A stretch of 8,795 nt of DNA from Thermofilaceae archaeon (GTDB lineage: Archaea > Thermoproteota > Thermoprotei > Thermofilales > B69-G16). The stretch lies in contig JALURF010000022.1 of NCBI GenBank assembly GCA_027017165.1, positions 1 through 8,795 on the forward strand. Direction: 5' to 3'. Made by a program: the position numbers and the translations under genes. Each line of letters opens with the position of its first letter. Within the stretch, counting starts at the first letter, position 1. A model generated the notes under the pieces. It made no database searches and had not been told where the DNA came from. It saw only the letters and a list, made by a program, of their open reading frames with translations. Below, in pieces: positions 1 to 5,876 of this stretch.

Positions 1-123
1 GTTTAGATTCGGGTCCGCATCCACCGCCAATACGTTAAATCCATCCCGCGCCAATAAGCGGGCTAAAGTACCAGCTATAGTTGTTTTACCCACACCGCCC
101 TTACCGACAACAGCTATCTTCAA
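1..123 (-). CDS. cooC: CooC-like nickel-insertion P-loop ATPase, N-terminal fragment
   Basis: Only the first 41 residues are present; the gene continues past the left edge. They begin M-K-I-A-V and hold the deviant Walker A motif GKGGVGKTT (residues 8-16) followed by the A-prime region AVDADPN (33-39). This pairing is typical of the MinD/Mrp/CooC family, and the DADPN wording fits CooC, the ATPase that helps load nickel into CO dehydrogenase. The CxC metal motif that would settle CooC identity lies outside the window. The start is the TTG at 123-121. An AGGTG ribosome binding site at 135-131, seven bases upstream, supports it, as does a TATA box at 165-172. A second, complete CooC-like gene lies at 2240-3016, so this is one of a paralogous pair. 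The family call is firm; the exact CooC function is likely but not shown. Confidence 0.8.
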   Translation of the reverse strand, partial: MKIAVVGKGGVGKTTIAGTLARLLARDGFNVLAVDADPNLN

Positions 124-130
124 TCTGCAA

Positions 131-135
131 CACCT
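131..135 (-). promoter_or_regulatory. Ribosome binding site of the left-edge cooC-like gene
   Basis: AGGTG on the minus strand, seven bases before the TTG at 123-121. It complements the CACCU of the archaeal 16S rRNA 3' end and decides for the TTG start, since no in-frame ATG is nearby. Confidence 0.6.
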
Positions 136-164
136 ACTTTCCAACTCTTATGGCATTTTGCACA

Positions 165-172
165 TTTATATC
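165..172 (-). promoter_or_regulatory. TATA box for the left-edge cooC-like gene
   Basis: ATATAAAT on the minus strand, centred near 168. A start site about 26 bases downstream would fall near 142 and leave a leader of about 19 bases that contains the AGGTG site. The gap 124-244 holds this promoter and a second AT-rich GATTTATC at about 225-232; I see no gene in it. The cooC copy may therefore be transcribed separately from the FrhB-like gene. Confidence 0.5.
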
Positions 173-244
173 GGTTATGAAATATTGGAAATTCTTCTTC
201 ATGCCTTAAAATAAAAGACGAGTGATAAATCTAATTTAAAGAAC

Positions 245-1219
245 TTAGGTTTTTTCGGCGTTTTTCCTCTTTATAGATGATAACTTGGCTATGAGCTTTT
301 TGCCTTTTTCCGAGAGAGGCTTAACCTCTAGATAGCCCATATCCACCACTTTACTGAAAACTTCTTTTCCAAGATCCGTTCGGATGAAAACCGTAGACCA
401 TCCCTTCTCGCTGCCTATGCCTCCAACCGAAATATCGGCGTATTCAGCCGTTAAATCCGGGCATGACTTACAGGAGGTTCTCACGAAGTCTTTAAGATCG
501 TGTACTGGGACTTTTTTAATCTCTCCATTCTTTAAGTATACTATGAATTTCCCAGCTTTAATATTCGCCTTATTCACATCAGAGGGATTTATTCCAAGAA
601 ACTTAGAGAGCAATTCATCCACGTAAGTTCTATAAGCGTAGTTCTCCATACAGAACAGCCCTATCCTAAGCTTGATGGGATTTGCATACCTCCTTAACTT
701 CGCGTTTTCAATAAGTCTTATAGCTCTAATCTGACAGGGGACTCCAACTACGGCAATAGCATCATTTATCTTTGCTTCCTTAAGCACTGATAGATTAGGG
801 GATGAAGAATATCGGGTACCTGCGCTAACTAAGATATCTTCTCTGTTTTTGGCCAGTAAAGGTGTGGGTTTTAACGGCTCGCTTTCAGAAAGCGAAGAAA
901 CAATAGCGCCACCGACATCGCCTTTCTCAAGCATGGCCAGCAATAAAGTAGTTACCACGCCGCCATCTTGTCCTCGTTCTCTAACCTCAGGTAGCGTAGT
1001 CCTAGCGCTGTAAGCTTCTAAAACTGGCAACTCTTCCTTGAAGAAGTCAGCGTTTAAAACTGGGCATACTCTACTGCATAAACCACATTCGGTACATTTT
1101 TCAGGGTTGAAATCAGGATAATCCTCACCGACATCTATACACTTAAGAGCACAGACAGAAATACAGGCGCCACAAAACGAGCATTTCTCCCCCGCGAGCA
1201 GTGGAGCTGCTTTACTCAA
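245..1219 (-). CDS. FrhB/FdhB-family F420-type iron-sulfur flavoprotein
   Basis: A 324-residue beta subunit of the coenzyme F420 hydrogenase/dehydrogenase family. These proteins bind FAD and move electrons between F420 and a partner enzyme. The N-terminus carries two [4Fe-4S] ferredoxin motifs: C13-x2-C16-x2-C19-x3-C23 and C42-x2-C45-x2-C48-x3-C52-P. The FrhB core follows, with GQDGGVV, then VGVPCQ, GLFCMENY, RTSCKSCPD, and AEYADISVGGIGS followed by GWSTV near the C-terminus. All are hallmarks of FrhB, FpoF and FdhB. The start is taken as the TTG at 1219-1217 because a strong GGAGGGG site (1232-1226) sits six bases upstream. A TTG at 1234 would place that site inside the coding region. No hydrogenase or formate dehydrogenase catalytic subunit is in the window. 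Neighbouring fdhD and cooC genes suggest FDH or a soluble F420 oxidoreductase as partner, but the partner is unknown. F420 as substrate is inferred from family. Confidence 0.88.
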   Translation of the reverse strand: MSKAAPLLAGEKCSFCGACISVCALKCIDVGEDYPDFNPEKCTECGLCSRVCPVLNADFFKEELPVLEAYSARTTLPEVRERGQDGGVVTTLLLAMLEKGDVGGAIVSSLSESEPLKPTPLLAKNREDILVSAGTRYSSSPNLSVLKEAKINDAIAVVGVPCQIRAIRLIENAKLRRYANPIKLRIGLFCMENYAYRTYVDELLSKFLGINPSDVNKANIKAGKFIVYLKNGEIKKVPVHDLKDFVRTSCKSCPDLTAEYADISVGGIGSEKGWSTVFIRTDLGKEVFSKVVDMGYLEVKPLSEKGKKLIAKLSSIKRKNAEKT

Positions 1220-1225
1220 GCAAAT

Positions 1226-1232
1226 CCCCTCC
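1226..1232 (-). promoter_or_regulatory. Ribosome binding site deciding the FrhB-like start
   Basis: GGAGGGG on the minus strand, six bases upstream of TTG 1219-1217. It is the strongest Shine-Dalgarno match in the window and moves the start five codons inward from the longest frame. Confidence 0.65.
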
Positions 1233-1252
1233 AAGACATGTCTAAGGCTCTA

Positions 1253-1262
1253 GAATATATAG
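1253..1262 (-). promoter_or_regulatory. Possible TATA box before the FrhB-like gene
   Basis: CTATATATTC on the minus strand directly after the stop of the CofE-like gene (1263). About 24 bases downstream a start site would fall near 1234, immediately before the GGAGGGG site. This may give the FrhB-like gene its own very short leader. It could also be chance AT-richness inside an operon gap of 43 bases. Confidence 0.35.
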
Positions 1263-2153
1263 TTATTTCACACGCCTAGCCACTACTACAGGATAATGCG
1301 GGATTTTCTCAAGCATATCCCATGTAACGCCGGTTAACGATGTTCCAAATCTTTCCGCCATTTCCCACACATTCCTTCCAGCTCCATGTCCTCTAGCCTT
1401 ATCAGCTATTAAAGATAGTTCTAGCAGTTCCCTTAAACTCAACTCTATTCCAGTAGCGGCGATAGGCGTGGGGTAGCTCTTCAGCTTTAGAAAATTCGAG
1501 AGAACGTATATTAAAAAGCCTCCCAGAGACCTTATTCCGGGCACCAATGCAGGCCTAGGAGATAGATAAGAGATTTTCCAATCGTAACACCTATCGGAAT
1601 CTAATAGGACTACTCCCACGTTAACGCCTAATCTCTCTTTTATAGCGGTCCTTATCTTCTCTACTTCCCTTTTTGCATCATATAAAGGGAGGCAAACGTA
1701 CGCGTATGGGAGGTTTGAACCATCTATACCTCCCTCAGATCCGAAGCACAGAGCACTGAGCAGGCCAGCATGGCGCAACGCGACCTCTTTATGCCGCGCT
1801 CCATAGTCGAGAGGATATTCCCTCAAAAAGGCTATAGTTTCCTTTCTCAGTCTAGATAAAGGGCCTAAGATGAAACCCCAGACTATCCGCATCCAAAAAC
1901 GAGCAATAATTTTAGCTAAAAAACCAGCTTTTACCTCCTCTTCATCTACTATACATCCCTTAGCCGTAGCTATGGCTTTTTCGGAGATGAAAACGATATC
2001 TCCTTCTCTAATTTTGATCTTCCTCAACGCGGCTATTATCGACTTTATATAGTCGTGGCCCGGTCTCCAATATGGAGTTCTGATAGCCTTAACTAAGTAT
2101 AGCTTGCTGTTAATCCTGGCTTTTTTAACGCTTTTTCTAGGCGTCGTCCTCAC
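1263..2153 (-). CDS. Divergent CofE-like (F420-0:gamma-glutamyl ligase family) protein
   Basis: A 296-residue protein resembling CofE, the GTP-dependent ligase that adds gamma-linked glutamate to coenzyme F420-0. Family landmarks seen: GDIVFISEKAIATAKG (51-66), equivalent to the N-terminal strand and loop; GGIDGSN (141-147), matching the AGIDxSN metal/phosphate loop with D144; and GVVLLDSDR (180-188), matching GVIITDTNGR with the acidic D185. Deviations: TDTNGR has become LDSDRC, a stretch with an amphipathic or hydrophobic helix is inserted at about 77-103, and the protein is about 45 residues longer than classical CofE. It therefore looks like a paralog, and the substrate could be F420, a pterin such as H4MPT, or another acid-bearing cofactor. 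The start is a GTG at 2153-2151 with no clear ribosome binding site but a TATA box near 2191. Family level is fairly sure; specific function is not. Confidence 0.7.
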   Translation of the reverse strand: MRTTPRKSVKKARINSKLYLVKAIRTPYWRPGHDYIKSIIAALRKIKIREGDIVFISEKAIATAKGCIVDEEEVKAGFLAKIIARFWMRIVWGFILGPLSRLRKETIAFLREYPLDYGARHKEVALRHAGLLSALCFGSEGGIDGSNLPYAYVCLPLYDAKREVEKIRTAIKERLGVNVGVVLLDSDRCYDWKISYLSPRPALVPGIRSLGGFLIYVLSNFLKLKSYPTPIAATGIELSLRELLELSLIADKARGHGAGRNVWEMAERFGTSLTGVTWDMLEKIPHYPVVVARRVK

Positions 2154-2186
2154 CGCCGTACTTTACTCAGCTATATTCTGTACACT

Positions 2187-2195
2187 TAGATAAAT
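2187..2195 (-). promoter_or_regulatory. TATA box of the CofE-like gene
   Basis: TATTTATCTA-type sequence on the minus strand, centred near 2191. A start site would fall near 2165, about 12 bases before the GTG start. The core ATTTATCTA also occurs before the CBS gene (4814-4822), which supports a common promoter form. The gap 2154-2239 holds no gene. Confidence 0.45.
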
Positions 2196-2239
2196 ACTCG
2201 ACAACGAAATTTAGAATTATCTGTAGCTGCTGGGCGAAA

Positions 2240-3016
2240 TTAGCTAATTATCCCTATTCGTTTTGCGATTTCTCTAGCTGAACTAAGCGCGGGCGAGTCA
2301 GAGGGTAGATCTAGCAAAGATCTGCCAGCCAGATTGTATTCCGCTATTAGAGAATCGTTGGGAATTACGCCAGCTGCTTCCACTCCTATCTTAGAAGCCC
2401 ATTCTCTAAGCCGTTCCTCCATTTCGGCGGGGAAGCGGTTTCCGACAATGTAGATTTTTTTCACCTCGATGTGAACTTCCTCAGCCAACTCTTTTATTCG
2501 TAAAGCCGTTTTAAAACCCATCAGGGATGGATCCGTAACTATAACCATCACGTCTACGTCTTTATCCGTCCGTCTGCTTAAATGCTCTAATCCAGCCTCC
2601 ATATCCATTAAAACCAAGTCATAATTAGAGAGCAGAGTATCCAATATTCTAGTCAAAATGCTGTTGACGTAACAGTAGCAACCCTCTCCCTCAGTTCTGC
2701 CCATAACCAGCATATCGAAATTCTCGAGTTCTAGGAGTGTGCTGTAAACCCAAGCTTCGAGAAGATCGCTTTTAGAAACGCCCATGGGGAGTTGGCCCTT
2801 CTCTATTTTGCGTTTAAGCTCGTTAGCTACCATGCCAACGGTTTTCTCCACTTTCACGCCGAGGACGTCAGGCAGATTAGCCGCCGGATCGGCGTCCACG
2901 ACCAGTATATCTCTTCCGTCATCCCGCTCGAGGAGGGCCTTAAGTAACAGGGCTACTAAGGTGGTCTTGCCCACTCCCCCTTTCCCAGATACGGAAACTA
3001 CTAACGCCTTTTCCAT
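2240..3016 (-). CDS. cooC: CooC-type CO dehydrogenase nickel-insertion ATPase
   Basis: A 258-residue MinD-fold ATPase. CooC dimers use ATP to help place nickel in the C-cluster of CO dehydrogenase. Seen in order: deviant Walker A GKGGVGKTT (11-19) with signature K12 and P-loop K17; DADPAAN (41-47), the Walker A-prime region; the CooC-specific metal motif G-C-Y-C (C113 and C115), nearly the same positions as C112/C114 in Carboxydothermus CooC1; LVLMDMEAGLEH (134-145), the Walker B/switch region; and IVGNRFP (190-196), the adenine-side motif. The ATG at 3016-3014 is preferred over a TTG at 3043, because the fold begins directly with EKALVVSVSGKGG. It follows fdhD by 29 bases with no visible promoter, so the two are probably co-transcribed. 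The CODH/ACS structural genes are not in the window. This is the more complete of two CooC-like copies here. Confidence 0.9.
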   Translation of the reverse strand: MEKALVVSVSGKGGVGKTTLVALLLKALLERDDGRDILVVDADPAANLPDVLGVKVEKTVGMVANELKRKIEKGQLPMGVSKSDLLEAWVYSTLLELENFDMLVMGRTEGEGCYCYVNSILTRILDTLLSNYDLVLMDMEAGLEHLSRRTDKDVDVMVIVTDPSLMGFKTALRIKELAEEVHIEVKKIYIVGNRFPAEMEERLREWASKIGVEAAGVIPNDSLIAEYNLAGRSLLDLPSDSPALSSAREIAKRIGIIS

Positions 3017-3045
3017 AATATTCAATCCACTAACATTAAACAATG

Positions 3046-3843
3046 TTATAAGCTTTGTCGGCTCGTAAAATCAATCCTAATCCTCTCTGGATGGGAATAC
3101 ACGTTAAACCTGCCTCCTCGTATAAAACCGACAAGCGTTAAACCGAGAGCTTTAGCCAGTTTTACAGCTCCAAGCGTAGGCGCTGAAAAAGAGCAGACTA
3201 TAGGCGTCCCTATCCTGGCAGCTTTTAACACTATTTGAGGCGTCTCCCTCCCGGTTAAGATTAAAACATGTCTATTGAGGTCAAGTCCATGAAGGAGGGC
3301 GAAACCCGCAACTTTATCAACCGCGTTATGTCTGCCCAAATCCTCAGCTAGGCAAGCAATTTCGCCCTTTTCATCTAAGAGGGCGGCTCCGTGAGTACAG
3401 CCAGTAGCGCGGAAAACTGGCATTTTCTCATGTAGCGTACGGAAAACTTCTATTATAGTACTGGCGTTAAGCGTTATATCAGAGCTCACCCTATATCTGC
3501 CTATAGTAGCGGCTAATTCTCCAATATCGCCGGCTACACAGGAGAACTCCACTAGATTTCTTTTAGCTTTTAAAAGCTTAGAGGTGATCCTCGTCGATTC
3601 TACTCTAGCTATATCCTTGCTTATTTCCATCTTTTGGATATCTTCGAGAGAATCTATAACTCCTTCCGTAAACAAGTGTCCAATCACGAATTCCTTTAAC
3701 TTACCAGGAGTTAACAAAAACGCGCCGTAGTAATTCTCGTTTACATATATTTTTAAAATCGTCTCTAACGCTATGTTGTCGAAGAATTCTCTTACCTTGC
3801 CTCGAGCAACGTTTACGCTTACAATTCTAGTAGATACGTACAT
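3046..3843 (-). CDS. fdhD: FdhD-family sulfurtransferase for a bis-MGD Mo/W enzyme
   Basis: A 265-residue cytoplasmic FdhD. FdhD passes sulfur from a cysteine desulfurase to the molybdenum or tungsten cofactor before insertion into formate dehydrogenase. Family motifs: TPGKLKEFVIGHLFTEGVI (45-63), ATGCTHGAAL (146-155), EDLGRHNAVDK (167-177), TGRETPQIVLKAARIGTP (197-214), SAPT (220-223) and VGFIRGGRFNVYSHPERI (238-255). The mobile-loop motif is unusual: E. coli has CGVC, while here SCVAGD (101-106) keeps C102 but has no second cysteine. The ATG at 3843 gives a family-typical length. A TTG at 3897 would add 18 unconserved residues and overlap the CBS gene. It lies 34 bases after the CBS gene and 29 before cooC. 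The client could be formate dehydrogenase or, by inference, the FDH-like FwdB/FmdB subunit of formylmethanofuran dehydrogenase. Confidence 0.92.
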   Translation of the reverse strand: MYVSTRIVSVNVARGKVREFFDNIALETILKIYVNENYYGAFLLTPGKLKEFVIGHLFTEGVIDSLEDIQKMEISKDIARVESTRITSKLLKAKRNLVEFSCVAGDIGELAATIGRYRVSSDITLNASTIIEVFRTLHEKMPVFRATGCTHGAALLDEKGEIACLAEDLGRHNAVDKVAGFALLHGLDLNRHVLILTGRETPQIVLKAARIGTPIVCSFSAPTLGAVKLAKALGLTLVGFIRGGRFNVYSHPERIRIDFTSRQSL

Positions 3844-3877
3844 CAACCCATACAAAGTACAAAGAGGTAAAAATGTC

Positions 3878-4792
3878 TTATAGAAAAACTCTCCCAACTA
3901 TTATAGACTTAAGCTGAGCATCTACGAAAATTTCAACACCTCTAATCTTGGGAAGCTTTAAGATATAATCTCTCTCGGTTATAATTCCTAAATCGCTACC
4001 CCTACTATTAACAACTACCAGGCTACCGATATTGAATTTACGCATAACCTCGACGGCTTCTCCAATATCTCTCTCTGGATTTATACAAACAACACCTTTA
4101 GTAGCTATAACGGATAAGGGAGTATTATAGATATTCTCCTTACCTAATCGCTTTAAATCATTCAATACTTCGTCTTGAGAAAAGAACTTCACTACATCTT
4201 TAATAGTGACTATTCCCTTTAATCCTCCTGGATCTTTCAAAACTACTCTTCTAATGTGTTTTTCATGCATAAGTTTTAGACAATCCAATATTCTTGCTTG
4301 TGGAGGAAGGTATATAAGCGGTTTACTCATTAACTCGGCTACCTTAACCAAGGTATGATAGCTCTCTATTAAAGCCATTATATGCCTCTCCGATATTATA
4401 CCAACAAGCCTCCCCATTTCATCAACTACGCAGAGAGCACCTATATTACCGCCCATCATCAAATTCACAACTTCATAAAGCGTGGAGTTTAAAGACACGT
4501 ACGGCGGTATATACTTTATAGAGCAAACAGGCTCATTTTCTATCGCATCGTATAAGTCTCCTCCATATTTCTCCAGTACAATTCTATGTTTAGGACCGCC
4601 TCCCAGAAAATCTATTATATCCCTTGCAGATACCATCCCTAGAACTCTATAGGTCCTCTTATCCACTATAGGAGCGTGTCTGACCCACTTCTCGGCCATG
4701 CCCCTTATAACTTCAAGCACTGTCGTATCCGGATAGGCTATGACGGCGGGAGGATATCGGCCTATTTTAAGCTCTGATAAAGTCTTACCCAT
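3878..4792 (-). CDS. Four-CBS-domain protein, probable nucleotide-sensing regulator
   Basis: A 304-residue protein made almost wholly of four CBS motifs, two Bateman modules, at about residues 12-65, 90-145, 150-205 and 222-280. A short tail follows (KIRGVEIFVDAQ and a hydrophobic end). Each repeat ends in the usual strand-helix signature: GMVSARDI, GIISERHI, GIVTIKDV and GIITERDY. The Ser/Thr and Asp of these commonly hold the ribose and phosphates of AMP, ATP or S-adenosylmethionine. No enzyme, HTH or membrane domain is attached, so the role is unknown; binding to a partner in response to adenylate charge is the usual guess. I chose ATG 4792 (MGKTLSEL) because a purine-rich element plus TATA box lies 26 bases upstream, as in a leaderless transcript. 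An ATG at 4879 would add 29 mostly hydrophobic residues and also has an AT-rich box about 26 bases upstream, so the start is not settled. Confidence 0.85.
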   Translation of the reverse strand: MGKTLSELKIGRYPPAVIAYPDTTVLEVIRGMAEKWVRHAPIVDKRTYRVLGMVSARDIIDFLGGGPKHRIVLEKYGGDLYDAIENEPVCSIKYIPPYVSLNSTLYEVVNLMMGGNIGALCVVDEMGRLVGIISERHIMALIESYHTLVKVAELMSKPLIYLPPQARILDCLKLMHEKHIRRVVLKDPGGLKGIVTIKDVVKFFSQDEVLNDLKRLGKENIYNTPLSVIATKGVVCINPERDIGEAVEVMRKFNIGSLVVVNSRGSDLGIITERDYILKLPKIRGVEIFVDAQLKSIIVGRVFL

Positions 4793-4813
4793 ACGGTATA
4801 TATCCCTTAATTG

Positions 4814-4826
4814 TAGATAAATCTTT
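4814..4826 (-). promoter_or_regulatory. TATA box with BRE-like purines for the CBS gene
   Basis: GAAAAAG followed by ATTTATCTA on the minus strand, TATA centre near 4818. It is 26 bases before ATG 4792, the spacing of a leaderless archaeal transcript. Confidence 0.55.
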
Positions 4827-4897
4827 TTCGGGAAAAACATAAAAGCGAGCATGTAATCGATTTTCTCTAAAATATACATTACATATTGGTAAACTGA

Positions 4898-4912
4898 AAT
4901 ATATTAATAAAT
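4898..4912 (-). promoter_or_regulatory. Alternative AT-rich TATA element upstream of the CBS gene
   Basis: TTTATTAATATATTT on the minus strand, centred near 4905 and 26 bases before the alternative ATG at 4879. If this is the active promoter, the CBS protein could carry a 29-residue N-terminal extension or the mRNA a long leader. Confidence 0.3.
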
Positions 4913-4914
4913 TG

Positions 4915-4920
4915 AAAAAA
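4915..4920 (-). terminator. Possible T-run terminator after the ECF gene
   Basis: A run of six T on the minus strand starts five bases after the ECF stop (4926). Archaeal RNA polymerase can stop at such U-rich runs without a hairpin. It would separate the ECF gene from the CBS gene, which has its own TATA candidates just downstream. Confidence 0.4.
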
Positions 4921-4925
4921 GGGTT

Positions 4926-5687
4926 TTATTCGCTTATACCCGGCAACTTGTAGCTTTTAACAGCGGCTATCAGTGGTATACCGACAGCAGCGGCTATTAA
5001 TAACATTACAAGCCTTTCCATAAAGGAGATGGGCATAACGTAGATGAAGAGCGAGGGTATATCCGGTAGCCCTAAGCTCTTAAGCCATCCGGAGACAGCC
5101 TCTAACGGTATAAGCCATCCAAGGGAAAATATGAAAGCTAGATTGCCGACCATATGATCCGAAACTATACCGCAGTAACTCGCGGCTATAACTGCTAGGC
5201 TATTTTTAATTCTACTCGGTGAAAGCAAGTATTCGCTTGCTTTAGACCTGATAATAAGCATCAGCGCAAGCCCCGCGATATGCATGATGGGGTAGTAAAA
5301 AGCCCGTATTCCTATCCAAGTTAAGTACCATAACGCTATAAGTCCGCCTAAGATGAGTGATGAAAACTGCCATCCATAGAGTCTTCCTACGTTTCTAGTA
5401 GTGAAAAGGCCTGCCACGAGACTGGAAATTGTGGGAGCTAATATTAGTAGACCTGAAAATGGATCGGGAGAGCCCGGAGGTAGGATCCAGGCAATAGATG
5501 AGCCGAAAAGAGCGGCTAATGCTCCTCTCCAAGGTCCTAACACTATTCCGAAGATAGGAGCTATCGCGGCGGCGAGTTCGATCTTTCCTTTACCCCCAAT
5601 GATCGGTATACCCGGTAGGAGCGTTAAGAGATAGAAGAGAGCGGCGAAGACCGAGATTAAAGCTATATCTATACTTTTGAGTTTCAT
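4926..5687 (-). CDS. ECF-transporter S-component-like membrane protein
   Basis: A 253-residue, very hydrophobic protein with about seven or eight membrane helices, at roughly 6-24, 37-52, 54-69, 76-96, 108-126, 131-146, 162-190 and 211-247. The segment GKGKIELAAAIAPIFG followed by LGPWRGALAALFG (33-62), and SDHMVGNLAF (176-185), resemble substrate-binding S subunits of energy-coupling factor vitamin transporters. It is longer than the usual 170-200 residues. The start is ATG 5687, since GGTGGT (5696-5691) lies three bases upstream. A longer frame from 5717 would absorb that site. No ECF ATPases or T subunit are in the window, so it would rely on shared modules elsewhere. The substrate cannot be read from the sequence. 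Divergent neighbours, a winged-helix regulator and a PfkB-fold protein, hint at a small metabolite. The membrane call is certain, the ECF family call moderate. Confidence 0.72.
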   Translation of the reverse strand: MKLKSIDIALISVFAALFYLLTLLPGIPIIGGKGKIELAAAIAPIFGIVLGPWRGALAALFGSSIAWILPPGSPDPFSGLLILAPTISSLVAGLFTTRNVGRLYGWQFSSLILGGLIALWYLTWIGIRAFYYPIMHIAGLALMLIIRSKASEYLLSPSRIKNSLAVIAASYCGIVSDHMVGNLAFIFSLGWLIPLEAVSGWLKSLGLPDIPSLFIYVMPISFMERLVMLLIAAAVGIPLIAAVKSYKLPGISE

Positions 5688-5690
5688 ACT

Positions 5691-5696
5691 ACCACC
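5691..5696 (-). promoter_or_regulatory. Ribosome binding site deciding the ECF-like start
   Basis: GGTGGT on the minus strand, three bases before ATG 5687-5685. It supports that ATG over the upstream in-frame start at 5717. Confidence 0.6.
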
Positions 5697-5712
5697 ACAT
5701 ATTGCATTCTTG

Positions 5713-5738
5713 TACAACGCTTTTTACAAATCTACAAC
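5713..5738. repeat. Spaced TACAAC repeats near the ECF gene start site
   Basis: TACAAC occurs at 5713-5718 and 5733-5738, exactly 20 bases apart (two helical turns), with a variant TACAAA at 5725-5730. They lie between the ECF TATA box and its start codon, around the expected transcription start near 5720. A repressor binding there could block transcription. The short length makes chance possible. Confidence 0.3.
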
Positions 5739-5740
5739 AT

Positions 5741-5750
5741 GTATTTATAA
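5741..5750 (-). promoter_or_regulatory. TATA box of the ECF-like gene
   Basis: TTATAAATAC on the minus strand, centred near 5746. A start site near 5720 would give a leader of about 33 bases ending in the GGTGGT site; that is too short for a riboswitch. Confidence 0.5.
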
Positions 5751-5775
5751 TTTCCTCACTTCTATGTATTTTTCT

Positions 5776-5802
5776 TGATAGCGGAGGATTAATCTTCTAT
5801 CA
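5776..5802. promoter_or_regulatory. Nested inverted repeat, candidate operator
   Basis: TGATAG (5776-5781) and CTATCA (5797-5802) are exact inverted copies, and between them lies the 8-base palindrome GATTAATC (5787-5794). The two centres differ by less than two bases. The element sits between the divergent ECF TATA box (5746) and the regulator promoter (about 5848). That is where a regulator controlling both genes could bind, possibly the product of the adjacent winged-helix gene. Confidence 0.35.
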
Positions 5803-5841
5803 CTCTACGATGAAATCGGTTAAAAGGAAAACTCCACCGAG

Positions 5842-5853
5842 TTAAAGATTTTA
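5842..5853 (+). promoter_or_regulatory. Weak TATA-like element for the winged-helix gene
   Basis: TTAAAGATTTTA, centred near 5848 and 29 bases before ATG 5877. No Shine-Dalgarno sequence precedes that ATG, so a leaderless or near-leaderless mRNA is likely. Confidence 0.35.
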
Positions 5854-5876
5854 GCGGCGTAAAACGTACATAGCGT

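Noticed and set aside
5688..5725. Riboswitch before the ECF-like gene
   Set aside because: The predicted leader is only about 33 bases and shows no stable stem.
5810..5845. 11-codon open frame in the ECF/regulator gap
   Set aside because: It has no well-spaced ribosome site and overlaps the predicted promoter region; too short to support.
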